This document shows positions 18,862-28,374 of a stretch of 64,000 bases of DNA, piece by piece. The stretch covers positions 4,092,001-4,156,000 of the forward strand of contig NZ_CP067412.1 of the NCBI RefSeq assembly GCF_023375815.1. Direction: 5' to 3'. Below the pieces are notes generated by a model. That model worked only from the letters and a program-made list of their open reading frames with translations. It did not search any database and was not told where the DNA came from. The first letter of the stretch is position 1. The number at the start of each line of letters is the position of its first letter. The position numbers and the translations under genes were made by a program. The DNA is from Pseudomonas sp. HS6 (lineage in GTDB: Bacteria > Pseudomonadota > Gammaproteobacteria > Pseudomonadales > Pseudomonadaceae).

Positions 18862-20010
18862 TCAGCTCTGGGACGCGGCTTTGGGAAGAATGTCGTTGGC
18901 CACCATCTCGCCGAACGGGCTGACGTAACCGGCGCTTTTCGGCAGCTCCGGGCGCTCGACGTCGAGGTGCGGGAACAGCAGCTCCGCGACCCGATACGAC
19001 TCTTCGAGGTGCGGGTAACCGGAGAAGATGAAGGTATCGATGCCCAGATCCGCGTATTCCTTCACCCTTGCAGCTACGGTCGGACCGTCGCCAACCAGCG
19101 CCGTACCGGCACCGCCGCGCACCAGACCGACGCCGGCCCACAGGTTCGGGCTGACTTCGAGGTTGTCACGACTGCCACCGTGCAGCGCGGCCATGCGTTG
19201 CTGGCCGACCGAATCGAAGCGTGCCAGCGAAGCCTGGGCGCGCTTGATGGTGTCGTCGTCCAGATGCGAGATCAGACGGTCCGCTGCCTGCCAGGCTTCA
19301 GCGTTGGTTTCTCGCACAATCACATGCAGACGGATGCCGAAGCGCACGGTGCGACCGAGCTTGGCAGCCTTGGCGCGAACCTGTTCGATCTTCTCGGCCA
19401 CCGCTGCTGGCGGCTCGCCCCAGGTCAGGACCATTTCCACTTGTTCGGCGGCCAGATCCTGCGCTGCTTCCGAGGAACCGCCGAAGTACAGCGGCGGACG
19501 CGGTTGCTGGATCGGCGGATAGAGCAACTTGGCGCCCTTCACGCTGATGTGCTCACCGTCGTAATCCACGGTTTCGCCTTCCAGCACCCGGCGCCAGATG
19601 CGGGTGAATTCCACCGAGGCCTGATAGCGCTCTTCGTGGTTGAGAAACAAACCGTCACCGGCCAACTCTTCCGGATCGCCACCCGTCACCAGGTTGAACA
19701 GCGCACGACCACCGGACAGACGATCCAGAGTCGCTGCCTGACGCGCTGCCACCGTCGGGGAAATGATCCCCGGGCGCAGGGCGACCAGAAACTTCAGGCG
19801 CTGGGTCACTGGAATCAGCGATGCCGCCACCAGCCACGAATCCTCGCAGGAACGGCCAGTGGGAATCAGCACGCCGCCGAAACCCAGTCGATCCGCCGCT
19901 TGCGCGACCTGTTGCAGATAGCCGTGGTCGACGGCGCGGGCGCCTTCGGCGGTGCCAAGGTAATGGCCGTCGCCGTGGGTAGGCAGGAACCAGAAGATGT
20001 TGAGGCTCAT
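18862..20010 (-). CDS. ssuD: FMNH2-dependent alkanesulfonate monooxygenase SsuD
   Basis: 382 aa, matching SsuD enzymes of about 380 aa. The start at 20010 has AAGGAG upstream; an extension to 20034 is not needed. Sequence marks include [41 protein letters not shown] and [13 protein letters not shown], all of the bacterial luciferase-like fold. With reduced flavin from SsuE and O2 it splits alkanesulfonates to aldehyde and sulfite, supplying sulfur. It lies between ssuA and ssuC. Confidence 0.96.
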   Translation of the reverse strand: MSLNIFWFLPTHGDGHYLGTAEGARAVDHGYLQQVAQAADRLGFGGVLIPTGRSCEDSWLVAASLIPVTQRLKFLVALRPGIISPTVAARQAATLDRLSGGRALFNLVTGGDPEELAGDGLFLNHEERYQASVEFTRIWRRVLEGETVDYDGEHISVKGAKLLYPPIQQPRPPLYFGGSSEAAQDLAAEQVEMVLTWGEPPAAVAEKIEQVRAKAAKLGRTVRFGIRLHVIVRETNAEAWQAADRLISHLDDDTIKRAQASLARFDSVGQQRMAALHGGSRDNLEVSPNLWAGVGLVRGGAGTALVGDGPTVAARVKEYADLGIDTFIFSGYPHLEESYRVAELLFPHLDVERPELPKSAGYVSPFGEMVANDILPKAASQS

Positions 20011-20035
20011 GGAGTGGTCTCCTTGGGGATTCAAA

Positions 20036-21001
20036 TTACTGCGCTTTAGCCACAGCGGCCGGTGGGGTCCAGATCACGTCCTTGATACTCAGCGGCTTGG
20101 GAATCAGCTTGAGCTGGAAGAAGGTGTCGGCGATTTTCTGTTGTGCGGCGACCACTTCCGGGGTCAGGAACAGCGCGCCGTAGCCCTGGCGTTTCACCGA
20201 GGTCAGGGTGATGTCCGCCGGCAGGCCGAGCAGTGGCGCGACCTGTTGGGTCACGTCTTCAGGATTGGCCTTGGACCACTCGCCCACTGCGCGCACTTCT
20301 TCCACAAGGGTCTTGATCACCTCGGGATTTTTCTGTGCGTAAGGTTTGGTCGCCAGGTAGAACTGGTGGTTGTCGACGATGCCTTTGCCGTCACGCAGGG
20401 TGTGCGCTTGCAGTTGCTTCTCGGCGGCGGCCTGGTACGGGTCCCAGATGACCCAGGCGTCGACGCTGCCACGCTCGAACGCAGCGCGGGCATCGGCCGG
20501 TGGCAGGAATACGGTTTGAATGTCGGTGTATTTGAGGCCGGCGTCTTCCAGCGCACGCACCAGCAGGTAGTGGACGTTGGAGCCTTTGTTCAGGGCGACT
20601 TTCTTGCCCTTGAGATCTGCCACCGATTTGATCGGCGAGTCTTTCGGCACGAGGATCGCTTCGCTGTTCGGCGCAGGCGGCTCGTAGGCCACGTAGAGCA
20701 GATCGGCACCGGCAGCCTGGGCAAAGACGGGCGGGGTCTCGCCGGTGACGCCGAAGTCGATCGAGCCGACGTTCAGGCCTTCCAGCAATTGCGGGCCGCC
20801 GGGGAATTCGGTCCATTGCACGTCGACGCCTTGGGCGGCGAGGCGTTTTTCCAGGGTGCCTTTGGCTTTGAGCAGCACCAGCGTGCCGTATTTCTGATAA
20901 CCGATTCGAAGCGTTTCGGCCTGAGCTTGAGTGATGGCGCCGAAGGACACAGCCGCAGCAAACAGAGCGACCAGACCACGACGCAAAAATACAGTGCGCA
21001 T
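20036..21001 (-). CDS. ssuA: Aliphatic sulfonate-binding periplasmic protein SsuA
   Basis: 321 aa from the ATG at 21001, with AAAGGAG upstream. The signal peptide ends near AQAE. The mature part starts [19 protein letters not shown], the SsuA signature, and has [20 protein letters not shown] and the [11 protein letters not shown] segment. It captures alkanesulfonates in the periplasm for SsuCB. It is the second gene of the operon, 89 bp after ssuE. Confidence 0.94.
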   Translation of the reverse strand: MRTVFLRRGLVALFAAAVSFGAITQAQAETLRIGYQKYGTLVLLKAKGTLEKRLAAQGVDVQWTEFPGGPQLLEGLNVGSIDFGVTGETPPVFAQAAGADLLYVAYEPPAPNSEAILVPKDSPIKSVADLKGKKVALNKGSNVHYLLVRALEDAGLKYTDIQTVFLPPADARAAFERGSVDAWVIWDPYQAAAEKQLQAHTLRDGKGIVDNHQFYLATKPYAQKNPEVIKTLVEEVRAVGEWSKANPEDVTQQVAPLLGLPADITLTSVKRQGYGALFLTPEVVAAQQKIADTFFQLKLIPKPLSIKDVIWTPPAAVAKAQ

Positions 21002-21090
21002 AGCGCTCTCCTTTTTGCTGTTGGGTTTTGGCTGCACCTGCTTGCCCGTTGGCGGGCGAGTAAGGCCAGTACTTCAAGTTTCGATGTGGC

Positions 21091-21684
21091 TCAAATGCTC
21101 CAGCGAGCACTCAACAAACGTTCGTTCAACAGCCCCGGCTCCAGCGGCTTCGGCCGACGGGCCATGGCGCTGACAAACTGGTCCAGCGCTTCATGCAGCC
21201 GCTGTTCCAGGGCCGGCGCCAACTGCGCCTGGGCGCTGCCTTCGCCATAGGCGATCTGGCTGTCCTCGGCAAAAATCCCTTGCAGCATTTCCTGGGCCTT
21301 CAAGGCCGACAGCACCGGTTTGAGTGCGTAGTCGACCACCAGCATGTGGGCAATGCTGCCGCCCGTGGCCATCGGCAAGACAATCTTGTGGTTCAGGGCG
21401 CGTTCGGGCAGCAGATCCAGCACGGTCTTCAGTGCGCCGGAGAACGACGCCTTGTAGACCGGAGTCGCGATCAGCAAACCATCGGCGTTTTCAATCTGTT
21501 GCAGCAGGTCGAGCACCTTCGGGCTGTCGAAGCGGGCGTGAAGCAGGTCTTCGGCCGGGAAGTCCCGCACCTGATAACTCACCACTTCCACCCCTTGCTG
21601 CTGCAACCAGCGTTGCGAGCGCTCCAGCAACACACCGGAACGGGAGCGTTGACTGGGACTGCCACCGAGTGAGACGACCAGCAT
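21091..21684 (-). CDS. ssuE: NAD(P)H-dependent FMN reductase SsuE
   Basis: 197 aa, a flavodoxin-like FMN reductase. Evidence is [15 protein letters not shown] for flavin phosphate binding, [19 protein letters not shown] and [13 protein letters not shown]. It supplies FMNH2 to SsuD. It is first in the operon, so the promoter is expected in 21685-21830, which is AT-rich with a TTATTCAT motif also seen before lsfA and tauA. Confidence 0.95.
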   Translation of the reverse strand: MLVVSLGGSPSQRSRSGVLLERSQRWLQQQGVEVVSYQVRDFPAEDLLHARFDSPKVLDLLQQIENADGLLIATPVYKASFSGALKTVLDLLPERALNHKIVLPMATGGSIAHMLVVDYALKPVLSALKAQEMLQGIFAEDSQIAYGEGSAQAQLAPALEQRLHEALDQFVSAMARRPKPLEPGLLNERLLSARWSI

Positions 21685-21782
21685 TCAGACAATTCCTTGA
21701 GCGTTACAGGCGATTCGCGGGTTGCGATCTCGCTTCAATGACACTGACCTTACCAGCTGATTTATATATCCATAAATCATAT

Positions 21783-21806
21783 TTATTCATTTGGTTATTC
21801 TTTATG
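21783..21806. promoter_or_regulatory. Candidate sulfur-starvation site upstream of ssuE
   Basis: TTATTCAT (21783-21790) and GTTATTCTTTATGG lie in an AT-rich tract about 100 bp upstream of ssuE. They resemble the motif found before lsfA and tauA, but in the opposite orientation relative to the gene. It could be a CysB-type activator site; this is inference. Confidence 0.35.
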
Positions 21807-21832
21807 GAGATATGCGTTTCTCTGTTTTCCGG

Positions 21833-21862
21833 GCAAAAAAAACAGGCCGTGAAAACGGCCTG
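21833..21862 (-). terminator. Terminator of lsfA
   Basis: CAGGCCGT (21843-21850) and ACGGCCTG (21855-21862) form a hairpin. On the minus strand it is followed by a run of eight T. A second hairpin, GATCGCTCCC/GGGAGCGATC (21887-21918), lies between it and the lsfA stop. Confidence 0.75.
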
Positions 21863-21927
21863 AAACCCTGCATCGTGGTTCGAACTGATCGCTCCCCATG
21901 CAGAATGTGGGAGCGATCCGAAGACGG

Positions 21928-22566
21928 TTATTTGTTTGGCTGTGGAGTCAGGCGCAGGTACGGTTTTACTGCGCGGTAGCCCTTCGGAAAGCGTTTCTTG
22001 ATTTCCTCTTCATCCTTGAGTGACGGCACGATCACCACCTCGTCACCGTCCTGCCAGTTGGCCGGGGTGGCCACCTTGTAGTTGTCGGTGAGTTGCAGCG
22101 AATCGATCACCCGCAGGATCTCGTGGAAGTTGCGCCCGGTGCTCGCCGGGTAGGTGATGGTCAGGCGGATCTTCTTGTTCGGATCGATCACGAACAGCGA
22201 ACGCACGGTCAGAGTGTCGCTGGCGTTCGGATGGATCAGGTCGTAGAGATCGGACACCTTGCGATCGGCATCAGCCAGGATCGGGAAGTTGACGATAGTG
22301 TTCTGGGTTTCGTTGATGTCTTCGATCCACTTGTGGTGCGAGTCCACCGGGTCAACCGACAGTGCGATGGCCTTCACGCCGCGTTTGGTGAACTCATCCT
22401 TGAGCTTGGCGGTGAAACCCAGCTCGGTGGTGCACACCGGGGTGAAGTCTGCCGGGTGGGAGAACAGCACGCCCCAGCTATCGCCCAGCCACTCGTGAAA
22501 ACGAATCTTGCCGGCGCTGGAATCCTGTTCGAAATCGGGGGCGATATCGCCGAGTCTGAGGCTCAT
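21928..22566 (-). CDS. lsfA: 1-Cys peroxiredoxin LsfA
   Basis: 212 aa, the length of Prx6-type enzymes. The peroxidatic cysteine is Cys45 in HPADFTPVCTTELG, and DRKVSDLYDLIHPNASDTLTVR-type sequence follows in the middle. The C-terminal arm (PANWQDGDEVVIVPSLKDEE) is typical of this subgroup, and no resolving cysteine is evident. It reduces hydroperoxides in the cytoplasm. In pseudomonads LsfA was named as a sulfur-starvation-induced protein, which fits its place directly upstream of ssuE and the shared upstream motif. Confidence 0.95.
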   Translation of the reverse strand: MSLRLGDIAPDFEQDSSAGKIRFHEWLGDSWGVLFSHPADFTPVCTTELGFTAKLKDEFTKRGVKAIALSVDPVDSHHKWIEDINETQNTIVNFPILADADRKVSDLYDLIHPNASDTLTVRSLFVIDPNKKIRLTITYPASTGRNFHEILRVIDSLQLTDNYKVATPANWQDGDEVVIVPSLKDEEEIKKRFPKGYRAVKPYLRLTPQPNK

Positions 22567-22624
22567 GGTGCTGCTCCTTATGAGTTGTTGGAGACCTCAA
22601 CTGTAGCTCGGGATTTGCTCACCT

Positions 22625-22640
22625 GAAAAAGAATAAATAA
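22625..22640 (-). promoter_or_regulatory. Conserved 16-bp motif upstream of lsfA (shared with tauA)
   Basis: Read toward lsfA the sequence is TTATTTATTCTTTTTC, ending about 60 bp before the start codon. The tauA upstream region has TTATTCATTCTTTTTC in the same orientation, 15 of 16 bases identical. A common sulfur regulator site is inferred. Confidence 0.45.
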
Positions 22641-22800
22641 CGAGATATTTATATCATTTAAGAATATTAAACATCTGTTCACTGGACGCCTGTCGGCAAC
22701 GCGCCGAACATCGACCCCAAGGTTCGAGAAGGCCTTGAGTTGCTGTAAAGAGGGAAATGTCGGGAAAGGTCTACGGGGGTGGGCCTGTCCCGAAAACGCA

Positions 22801-22838
22801 AAAGCCCCGTCCGGCGCGATGCCGGACGGGGCTTTTTT
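22801..22838 (-). terminator. Terminator of the OprD-family porin gene
   Basis: AAAGCCCCGTCCGGC (22801-22815) pairs perfectly with GCCGGACGGGGCTTT (22821-22835) around a 5-nt loop. It sits about 36 bp after the porin stop on the minus strand. The rest of the 307-bp gap up to lsfA holds the lsfA promoter and no gene. Confidence 0.85.
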
Positions 22839-22873
22839 ACATCGGTTTTTTACATCAGTGCAGGAGCGCGCTA

Positions 22874-24199
22874 TTACAGCAGCGGGATCGAGTAGCTGAC
22901 GATCAGGCGGTTTTCGTCCTGGGAGCGAGTGCTCGCCAGATCGGTACGCCACATGGCGTTCTTCCAGGCAACACCGAGGTTCTTCAGCGGGCCTTCCGGA
23001 ATCACGTAGCCAACGGTGATGTCACGTTCCCACTCGGTTTTTTCGCCGACCGGAGTGTCGATGTTATCGCCACGCAGGTAGATCACACCGGCGGTCAGGC
23101 CAGGCACGCCGACCTTGGCGAAGTCATAGGCGTAGCGAGCTTGCCAGGTACGTTCGCCAGCACGGGCAAACTTCTGGATCTGCATGTCGGTGATGGTGCT
23201 GTTGGACGAACCGTCACCTTGGTTCAGCCAAGGGAAGTCGCTGTCACCCTTGGTGTACTGATAGCCAGCACCAAAAGTGTGACCTTGAACCGAGTACAGG
23301 GCCAGGTAGCTGTACAGATCGTTGTCGACCTTGCCCTTGACGGTTTTGCCGCCGTAGAAACCGCTGGTGTAGTAGGCAGGAGTGTCGCCGTTGTTGCCGT
23401 TGTCACGGCTGCGGTAGTAACGCAGGTCGCTTTTCAGTACGCCTGGACCGATTGCCCAGTTGTGTACCAGACCCAGGAAGTTCTGCGAGTAGAACTCCTT
23501 CAGCTCGCCGTAGTAGTACGAAGCGGTCAGGTCTTTGGTCAGCTTGTAGTCAGCACCAGCGTAGTAGAACTTGTTGCTGAACACGCCCTTGTCGTAGTTC
23601 GAACCGGCGTTCGCACCAGCAATTGACATGTTTTCGTTGTTGCTGGAGTTACGACCCTTCACGGCCTCAACCTGACCGGCAGTCAGAGTCAGGTCCTTGA
23701 TCTCGTTCGAAGTGATCGCTTCGCCCTGGAAGGTCTGTGGCAGCAGACGACCATCGTTGTATTTGATGACCGGGTTGTTCGGCAGCAGAGTACCGACCTT
23801 CAGTTCGGTCTGGGAGATCTTGACCTTGCCGGTCACGCCCAGGCTGGCGAAGTCATGCACAGCACGGTTGCCGTCACTTGGGAAAACAGTGCCACCCGAA
23901 GCGGTACCTGCGGAGTTGCCGCTGGTCGCCGGGCTGGAGTCCAGACGCACGCCGTACAGGCCGATAGCGTCAACGCCGAACTGAACGGTACCTTGGGTGT
24001 AACCCGAGGTGAAACGCAGATCGAAGCCTTGGCCCCACTCTTCGTTCTTGTTCGGACCAGTGCCATCGCGGTTGTCGGTGTTGATGTAGAAGTTACGCAG
24101 CCCCAAGGTGGCCTTGCTGTCTTCGATGAAACCGGCTGCGCCTGCCTGCTGCGCAATAACCCCTACGGCCACGGCCAGGGCCAAGGTGGACTTGTTCAT
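22874..24199 (-). CDS. OprD-family outer-membrane porin (OprE/OprQ-like)
   Basis: 441 aa with a signal peptide ending at AGAA and the OprD-family start FIEDSKATLGLRNFYINTDNRD. Conserved blocks EEWGQGFDLRFTSGYTQGT, GVDAIGLYGVRLDS, NDGRLLPQTFQG and FYYAGADYKLTKDL and a C-terminal aromatic-poor SIPLL end fit the family's 18-stranded barrel. It is a channel for small solutes across the outer membrane. It is most like OprE/OprQ among members I know; substrate is not predictable. It is divergent from the TauA-like gene with a 368-bp intergenic region. Confidence 0.9.
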   Translation of the reverse strand: MNKSTLALAVAVGVIAQQAGAAGFIEDSKATLGLRNFYINTDNRDGTGPNKNEEWGQGFDLRFTSGYTQGTVQFGVDAIGLYGVRLDSSPATSGNSAGTASGGTVFPSDGNRAVHDFASLGVTGKVKISQTELKVGTLLPNNPVIKYNDGRLLPQTFQGEAITSNEIKDLTLTAGQVEAVKGRNSSNNENMSIAGANAGSNYDKGVFSNKFYYAGADYKLTKDLTASYYYGELKEFYSQNFLGLVHNWAIGPGVLKSDLRYYRSRDNGNNGDTPAYYTSGFYGGKTVKGKVDNDLYSYLALYSVQGHTFGAGYQYTKGDSDFPWLNQGDGSSNSTITDMQIQKFARAGERTWQARYAYDFAKVGVPGLTAGVIYLRGDNIDTPVGEKTEWERDITVGYVIPEGPLKNLGVAWKNAMWRTDLASTRSQDENRLIVSYSIPLL

Positions 24200-24381
24200 G
24201 TATCGCTCCTCTCGTTTCTAATTCTTGTGTTCCTGGTCCGGAGTCTGATGCCCCTGGATCCTAAGATGCGCGATTAGCGCCAGACCGTGACTGACAAGTC
24301 AATCGTAACCTTGTGTGTCTACGACCAAGGTCTAATCGCAGTTATTTGGTCCTTGCAGGGTAAAGACTTCCTGATAAACCC

Positions 24382-24406
24382 AAAAAGAATTTATTCATTC
24401 TTTTTC
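24382..24406 (+). promoter_or_regulatory. Conserved motif/inverted repeat upstream of tauA
   Basis: AAAAAGAAT (24382-24390) and ATTCTTTTT (24397-24405) form a perfect 9-bp dyad with a 6-bp spacer. The right part, TTATTCATTCTTTTTC (24391-24406), matches the lsfA upstream motif at 15 of 16 bases. It lies about 160 bp before tauA in a 368-bp gap without genes. Confidence 0.45.
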
Positions 24407-24567
24407 ATACCATTCGGGTATATGGCTCTGTAATGGCCATCTGCACCGGGATACAGCGTATCGGCGACTAAGCTCATTCCTAAATGGTATTTATTAGCCT
24501 TTTTTTAGATCGTTTAGCTTTGGCGAAACCCCGATTCGTCAAACCCTATCGAAAAGGCGACGCCATC

Positions 24568-25554
24568 ATGGCCAAACGCGCACTATCTAGTCAATTTGTT
24601 ACAGTTTTTGTATCGGCATTGATTTCTTTCTCGGCCCACGCCGCCAATCTCACTGTCGGCTACCAGACCGGCATCGACCCAAGCAAAGTCCCTCAGGCCG
24701 ATGGCGTTTACGAGAAGACCATAGGCGAAAAAATCGACTGGCGCCGTTTCAACAGTGGCCCGGAAGTTGTGACAGCCATCGCCTCCGGTGATGTACAGAT
24801 CGGCAACCTTGGTTCCAGCCCGTTGGCTGCCGCCGCTTCGCGCAACCTGCCGATTGTCGCGTTCATCGTCTCGGCACAGATCAATGCCGCCGAAGCCCTG
24901 GTCGTTCGCAACGGCAGCGGTATCAACAAGCCCGAAGACCTGATCGGCAAGACCATCGCCACCCCGTTCGTCTCCACTTCCCACTACAGCCTGCTCGGTG
25001 CGCTCAAGCATTGGGGCCTGGACACTTCGAAAGTCAAAGTGGTGAACCTGCAACCCGCAGAAATCGCGGCGGCCTGGAAACGCGGGGACATCGACGGCGC
25101 CTTTGTCTGGTCACCTGCGTTGGGCGAAATCCGCAAAACTGGCAAGACCCTGACCGATGCCGCGCAGGTCGGCCAGTGGGGCGCGCCGACCTTCGAAGTC
25201 TGGGTCGCGCGCAAGGACTTCGCCGAGAAGCATCCTGAAGTCGTGGCCAAATTCGCCAAGGTGACCCTGGACTCGTTCGCCGACTACGCCGCCCATAAAG
25301 ACAGCTGGACGGCCGACTCGGTACCGGTGCAGAAAATCGCCAAACTGACTGGTGCCAATGCCGCCGATGTCCCGGAGCTACTCGCAGGATCGGCATTCCC
25401 CGACGCCAAGGCGCAACAGACCACTGCGCTGCTGGACGGCGGCACGGCGAAGGCGATTGGTGAAACGGCGAAATTCTTGAAGGAACAGGGCAAGGTCGAG
25501 AGCGTACTGCCCGACTACTCGCCCTATGTCAGTGCGAAGTTCGTAACCGAATAA
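24568..25554 (+). CDS. tauA: Taurine-binding-protein-like ABC transporter component TauA
   Basis: 328 aa from the ATG at 24568, which opens into a signal peptide ending at SAHAA. Mature sequence NLTVGYQTGIDPSKVPQADG, SGDVQIGNLGSSPLAAAASR and TPFVSTSHYSLLGALKHWG is that of periplasmic taurine-binding proteins. It would capture taurine as a sulfur source. No tauB, tauC or tauD follows; the next gene is argA on the other strand after a REPIN, so it must work with a transporter encoded elsewhere, possibly SsuBC. An upstream in-frame ATG at 24484 would bury the signal peptide. Confidence 0.88.
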   Translation: MAKRALSSQFVTVFVSALISFSAHAANLTVGYQTGIDPSKVPQADGVYEKTIGEKIDWRRFNSGPEVVTAIASGDVQIGNLGSSPLAAAASRNLPIVAFIVSAQINAAEALVVRNGSGINKPEDLIGKTIATPFVSTSHYSLLGALKHWGLDTSKVKVVNLQPAEIAAAWKRGDIDGAFVWSPALGEIRKTGKTLTDAAQVGQWGAPTFEVWVARKDFAEKHPEVVAKFAKVTLDSFADYAAHKDSWTADSVPVQKIAKLTGANAADVPELLAGSAFPDAKAQQTTALLDGGTAKAIGETAKFLKEQGKVESVLPDYSPYVSAKFVTE

Positions 25555-25559
25555 ACGCT

Positions 25560-25624
25560 ATCGCGAGCAAGCTCGCTCTCACAAAGGTTCATTGAGCCAG
25601 TGTGAGAGCGAGCCTGCTCGCGAT
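25560..25624. repeat. REPIN (inverted REP pair)
   Basis: ATCGCGAGCAAGCTCGCTCT starts at 25560 and its near reverse complement ends at 25624 (GAGCGAGCCTGCTCGCGAT). It fills the gap between the convergent tauA and argA genes and may act as a transcript end. Confidence 0.8.
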
Positions 25625-25635
25625 GAGGCGTCACG

Positions 25636-26934
25636 TTACAAAGACTTTTCGAAGATCTTCGAATTGCGCTGATAGTTATAGAGAGAAGCCCGCGCTGCCG
25701 GCAGGCGCTCGACACTGCTCGGCTCGAAGCCGCGCTCGCGGAACCAGTGGGCGGTGCGAGTCGTGAGAACGAACAGGGTTTTCAGGCCCTGCGCGCGGGC
25801 ACGGGTTTCGATGCGCTCCAGCAATTCGTCACCGCGACCGCCATGGCGGTACTCAGGATTCACCGCCAGGCACGCCAGTTCACCGGCATCAGAATCGGCA
25901 ATCTGATACAGCGCCGCACAGGCGATGATCATCCCTTCACGCTCGACCACGCTGAACTGCTCGATTTCACGCTCCAGCACTTCGCGTGAACGTCGCACCA
26001 GAATCCCCTGTTCTTCCAACGGACTGATCAGGTCGAGCAAGCCGCCGACGTCTTCAATCGCCGCCTCGCGCACTCGTTCGAATTGTTCCTGGGCCACCAG
26101 CGTACCGCCACCGTCACGGGTGAACAGTTCGGTCAGCAGCGCGCCATCCTCGGCATAACTGACGATATGGCTGCGCGCTACACCGCCACGGCAGGCTTCG
26201 GCGGCGGCATCCAGCAATTCCGCCTGATAGTTGCTACCCAGACGCTGCAAATGCGCCGGCACCTGTTGCGGGCGAAGTTCGCGCACCAGTTTGCCGTTTT
26301 CGTCGATCAGACCGAGGTCAGCGCCGAACAGCAGCAGCTTGTCGGCACCCAGGTCGATGGCGGCGCGGGTCGCGACATCTTCGCAGGCCAGGTTGAAGAT
26401 TTCACCGGTCGGCGAATAACCCAGTGGCGAGAGCAGTACGATCGAGCGCTCGTCGAGCAGACGGTTGATGCCCTTGCGGTCAACCCGGCGTACTTCGCCG
26501 GTGTGGTGATAGTCGACACCTTCCAGCACGCCGATCGGCCGAGCGGTCACCAGATTACCGCTGGCCACCCGCAGGCGAGAGCCCTGCATCGGCGAGGAGG
26601 CCATGTCCATGGACAACCGCGCTTCGATGGCGATGCGCAACTGGCCGACCGCGTCGATCACACACTCCAGCGTCGCGGCATCGGTGATGCGCATGCCGTG
26701 GTGGTAATGCGGAGTCAGGCCGCGAGCCGCGAGACGGGTTTCGATCTGCGGGCGGGATCCGTGGACCAGCACCAGGCGCACGCCGAGACTGTGCAGCAGC
26801 ACGATGTCATGGACGATGTTGCCGAAATTCGGATGCTCAACGCCGTCGCCGGGCAGCATGACGACGAAGGTGCAGTCGCGGTGGGCATTGATATAAGGAG
26901 ACGCGTGACGAAGCCAATTGACGTATTCGGGCAT
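25636..26934 (-). CDS. argA: N-acetylglutamate synthase ArgA
   Basis: 432 aa. The N-terminal two thirds are an amino-acid-kinase-like regulatory domain (LVLVHGSRPQIETRL, then GINRLLDERSIVLLSPLG). The C-terminal part, from about residue 285, is a GNAT acetyltransferase (LACLAVNPEYRHGGRGDELL). It makes N-acetylglutamate from acetyl-CoA and glutamate, the first step of arginine synthesis, and is normally inhibited by arginine. It follows argE (same strand, 135-bp gap with no visible terminator). Confidence 0.96.
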   Translation of the reverse strand: MPEYVNWLRHASPYINAHRDCTFVVMLPGDGVEHPNFGNIVHDIVLLHSLGVRLVLVHGSRPQIETRLAARGLTPHYHHGMRITDAATLECVIDAVGQLRIAIEARLSMDMASSPMQGSRLRVASGNLVTARPIGVLEGVDYHHTGEVRRVDRKGINRLLDERSIVLLSPLGYSPTGEIFNLACEDVATRAAIDLGADKLLLFGADLGLIDENGKLVRELRPQQVPAHLQRLGSNYQAELLDAAAEACRGGVARSHIVSYAEDGALLTELFTRDGGGTLVAQEQFERVREAAIEDVGGLLDLISPLEEQGILVRRSREVLEREIEQFSVVEREGMIIACAALYQIADSDAGELACLAVNPEYRHGGRGDELLERIETRARAQGLKTLFVLTTRTAHWFRERGFEPSSVERLPAARASLYNYQRNSKIFEKSL

Positions 26935-27069
26935 GAACCTGGGCCTGTAATAAATAGCAGCCGGAAAAAGGGCGAAACGGAAAACGCACAGCGGGCTGAT
27001 GGTTATCGTCGGAACAGGCTTGGCGACACGCGCGCTCTCCTCATGAATACGGGTTGGCCGGACGGCAAT

Positions 27070-28218
27070 TTATACAGCTTTGAGACAGTAATGTTCGATC
27101 AACTGCCGCAATAGATGCACGGTAGGCTGCAAACGTGACATTTCAAGGTACTCGTCCGGCTGGTGGGCGCAGGCGATGTCGCCGGGGCCGAGCACAATGG
27201 TTTCGCAGCCAAGGCGCTGAAGATAAGGCGCTTCGGTGCCGAACGCTACCGCTTCGGCCGTGTGGCCGGTGAGTTTTTCGGCAATTCGCACCAGTTCGGC
27301 GTCCTCGGCCTGCTCGAACGGCGGTACTTCGGGGAACAGCGGTGCATAGTCGATCTTCACCTGATGTCGTTCGGCGACCGGGTTGAGCTTGCGCAGAATC
27401 TCGGCCCGCAGAACCTTCGGGTCCATTCCCGGCAACGGCCGCAGATCGAATTCAAGCGAACACTGGCCGCAGATGCGGTTGGGGTTATCACCACCGTGGA
27501 TGCAGCCAAAGTTCATGGTCGGCTGCGGCACACTGAACTGCGGATTGTTGAATTCACGCTGCCACAGCAGGCGCAGGCCGCGAAGTTCGCCGATCGCGTC
27601 GTGCATCGCTTCGAGGGCACTGTGCCCCAGACGCGGATCCGACGAATGGCCACTCTGCCCGAGGATGTCGATGCGCTCCATCATGATGCCCTTGTGCATG
27701 CGGATTGGCTTGAGCCCGGTCGGCTCGCCGATCACCGCCGCCCGGCCCAGCGGTCGCCCCGCTTCGGCCAGCGCCCGGGCGCCGGACATCGAACTTTCTT
27801 CATCGCAGGTAGCGAGGATCAACAGCGGTTGCTTGAACGGCTGGTCGAGTAGCGGTTGCACGGCTTCGATGATCAGGGCGAAGAAGCCCTTCATGTCACA
27901 ACTGCCCAGGCCGACCCAGCGGCCGTCGACTTCGGTGAGTTTCAGCGGATCGGTTTTCCACAACGCATCGTCGTAGGGCACCGTGTCGCTGTGCCCGGCC
28001 AGCACCAGCCCGCCGGGGCCGCTGCCGAAACTGGCGAGCAGGTTGAATTTGCCGGGACTGACCTGCTGGATATCGCAGCTGAAGCCCAGATCACCAAGCC
28101 AACCCGCGAGCAGATCGATCACCGCCCGGTTGGACTGATCGAGGCTCGGCTGGGTGCAACTGACCGACGGCACGGCGATCAGTGCAGCGAACTGGTCTTG
28201 CATGGACGGCAAAGGCAT
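27070..28218 (-). CDS. argE: Acetylornithine deacetylase ArgE
   Basis: 382 aa from the ATG at 28218; a TTG four codons earlier is the alternative. M20 metallopeptidase motifs are present: GHSDTVPYDD (metal His), GSCDMKG (bridging Asp), TCDEESSMSGA (catalytic Glu pair) and GEPTGLKP. It removes acetate from N-acetylornithine to give ornithine in arginine synthesis. It precedes argA on the same strand, so both may be one transcript. It is divergent from the CYTH/CHAD gene. Confidence 0.95.
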   Translation of the reverse strand: MPLPSMQDQFAALIAVPSVSCTQPSLDQSNRAVIDLLAGWLGDLGFSCDIQQVSPGKFNLLASFGSGPGGLVLAGHSDTVPYDDALWKTDPLKLTEVDGRWVGLGSCDMKGFFALIIEAVQPLLDQPFKQPLLILATCDEESSMSGARALAEAGRPLGRAAVIGEPTGLKPIRMHKGIMMERIDILGQSGHSSDPRLGHSALEAMHDAIGELRGLRLLWQREFNNPQFSVPQPTMNFGCIHGGDNPNRICGQCSLEFDLRPLPGMDPKVLRAEILRKLNPVAERHQVKIDYAPLFPEVPPFEQAEDAELVRIAEKLTGHTAEAVAFGTEAPYLQRLGCETIVLGPGDIACAHQPDEYLEMSRLQPTVHLLRQLIEHYCLKAV

Positions 28219-28374
28219 CGCTGACTCCAACTCCCGGATTGAAGTCCATCATAGAACCATCCGGCGCCGAGAATAAACCGCCGCAAGGCGTAGGAAGTTT
28301 GAGTCCTGTACACTGCACGGCCTTGGCAGCCACACATTCCCCCGGCTGCGCTCCCGATCCTGGATTTTCCGGCC

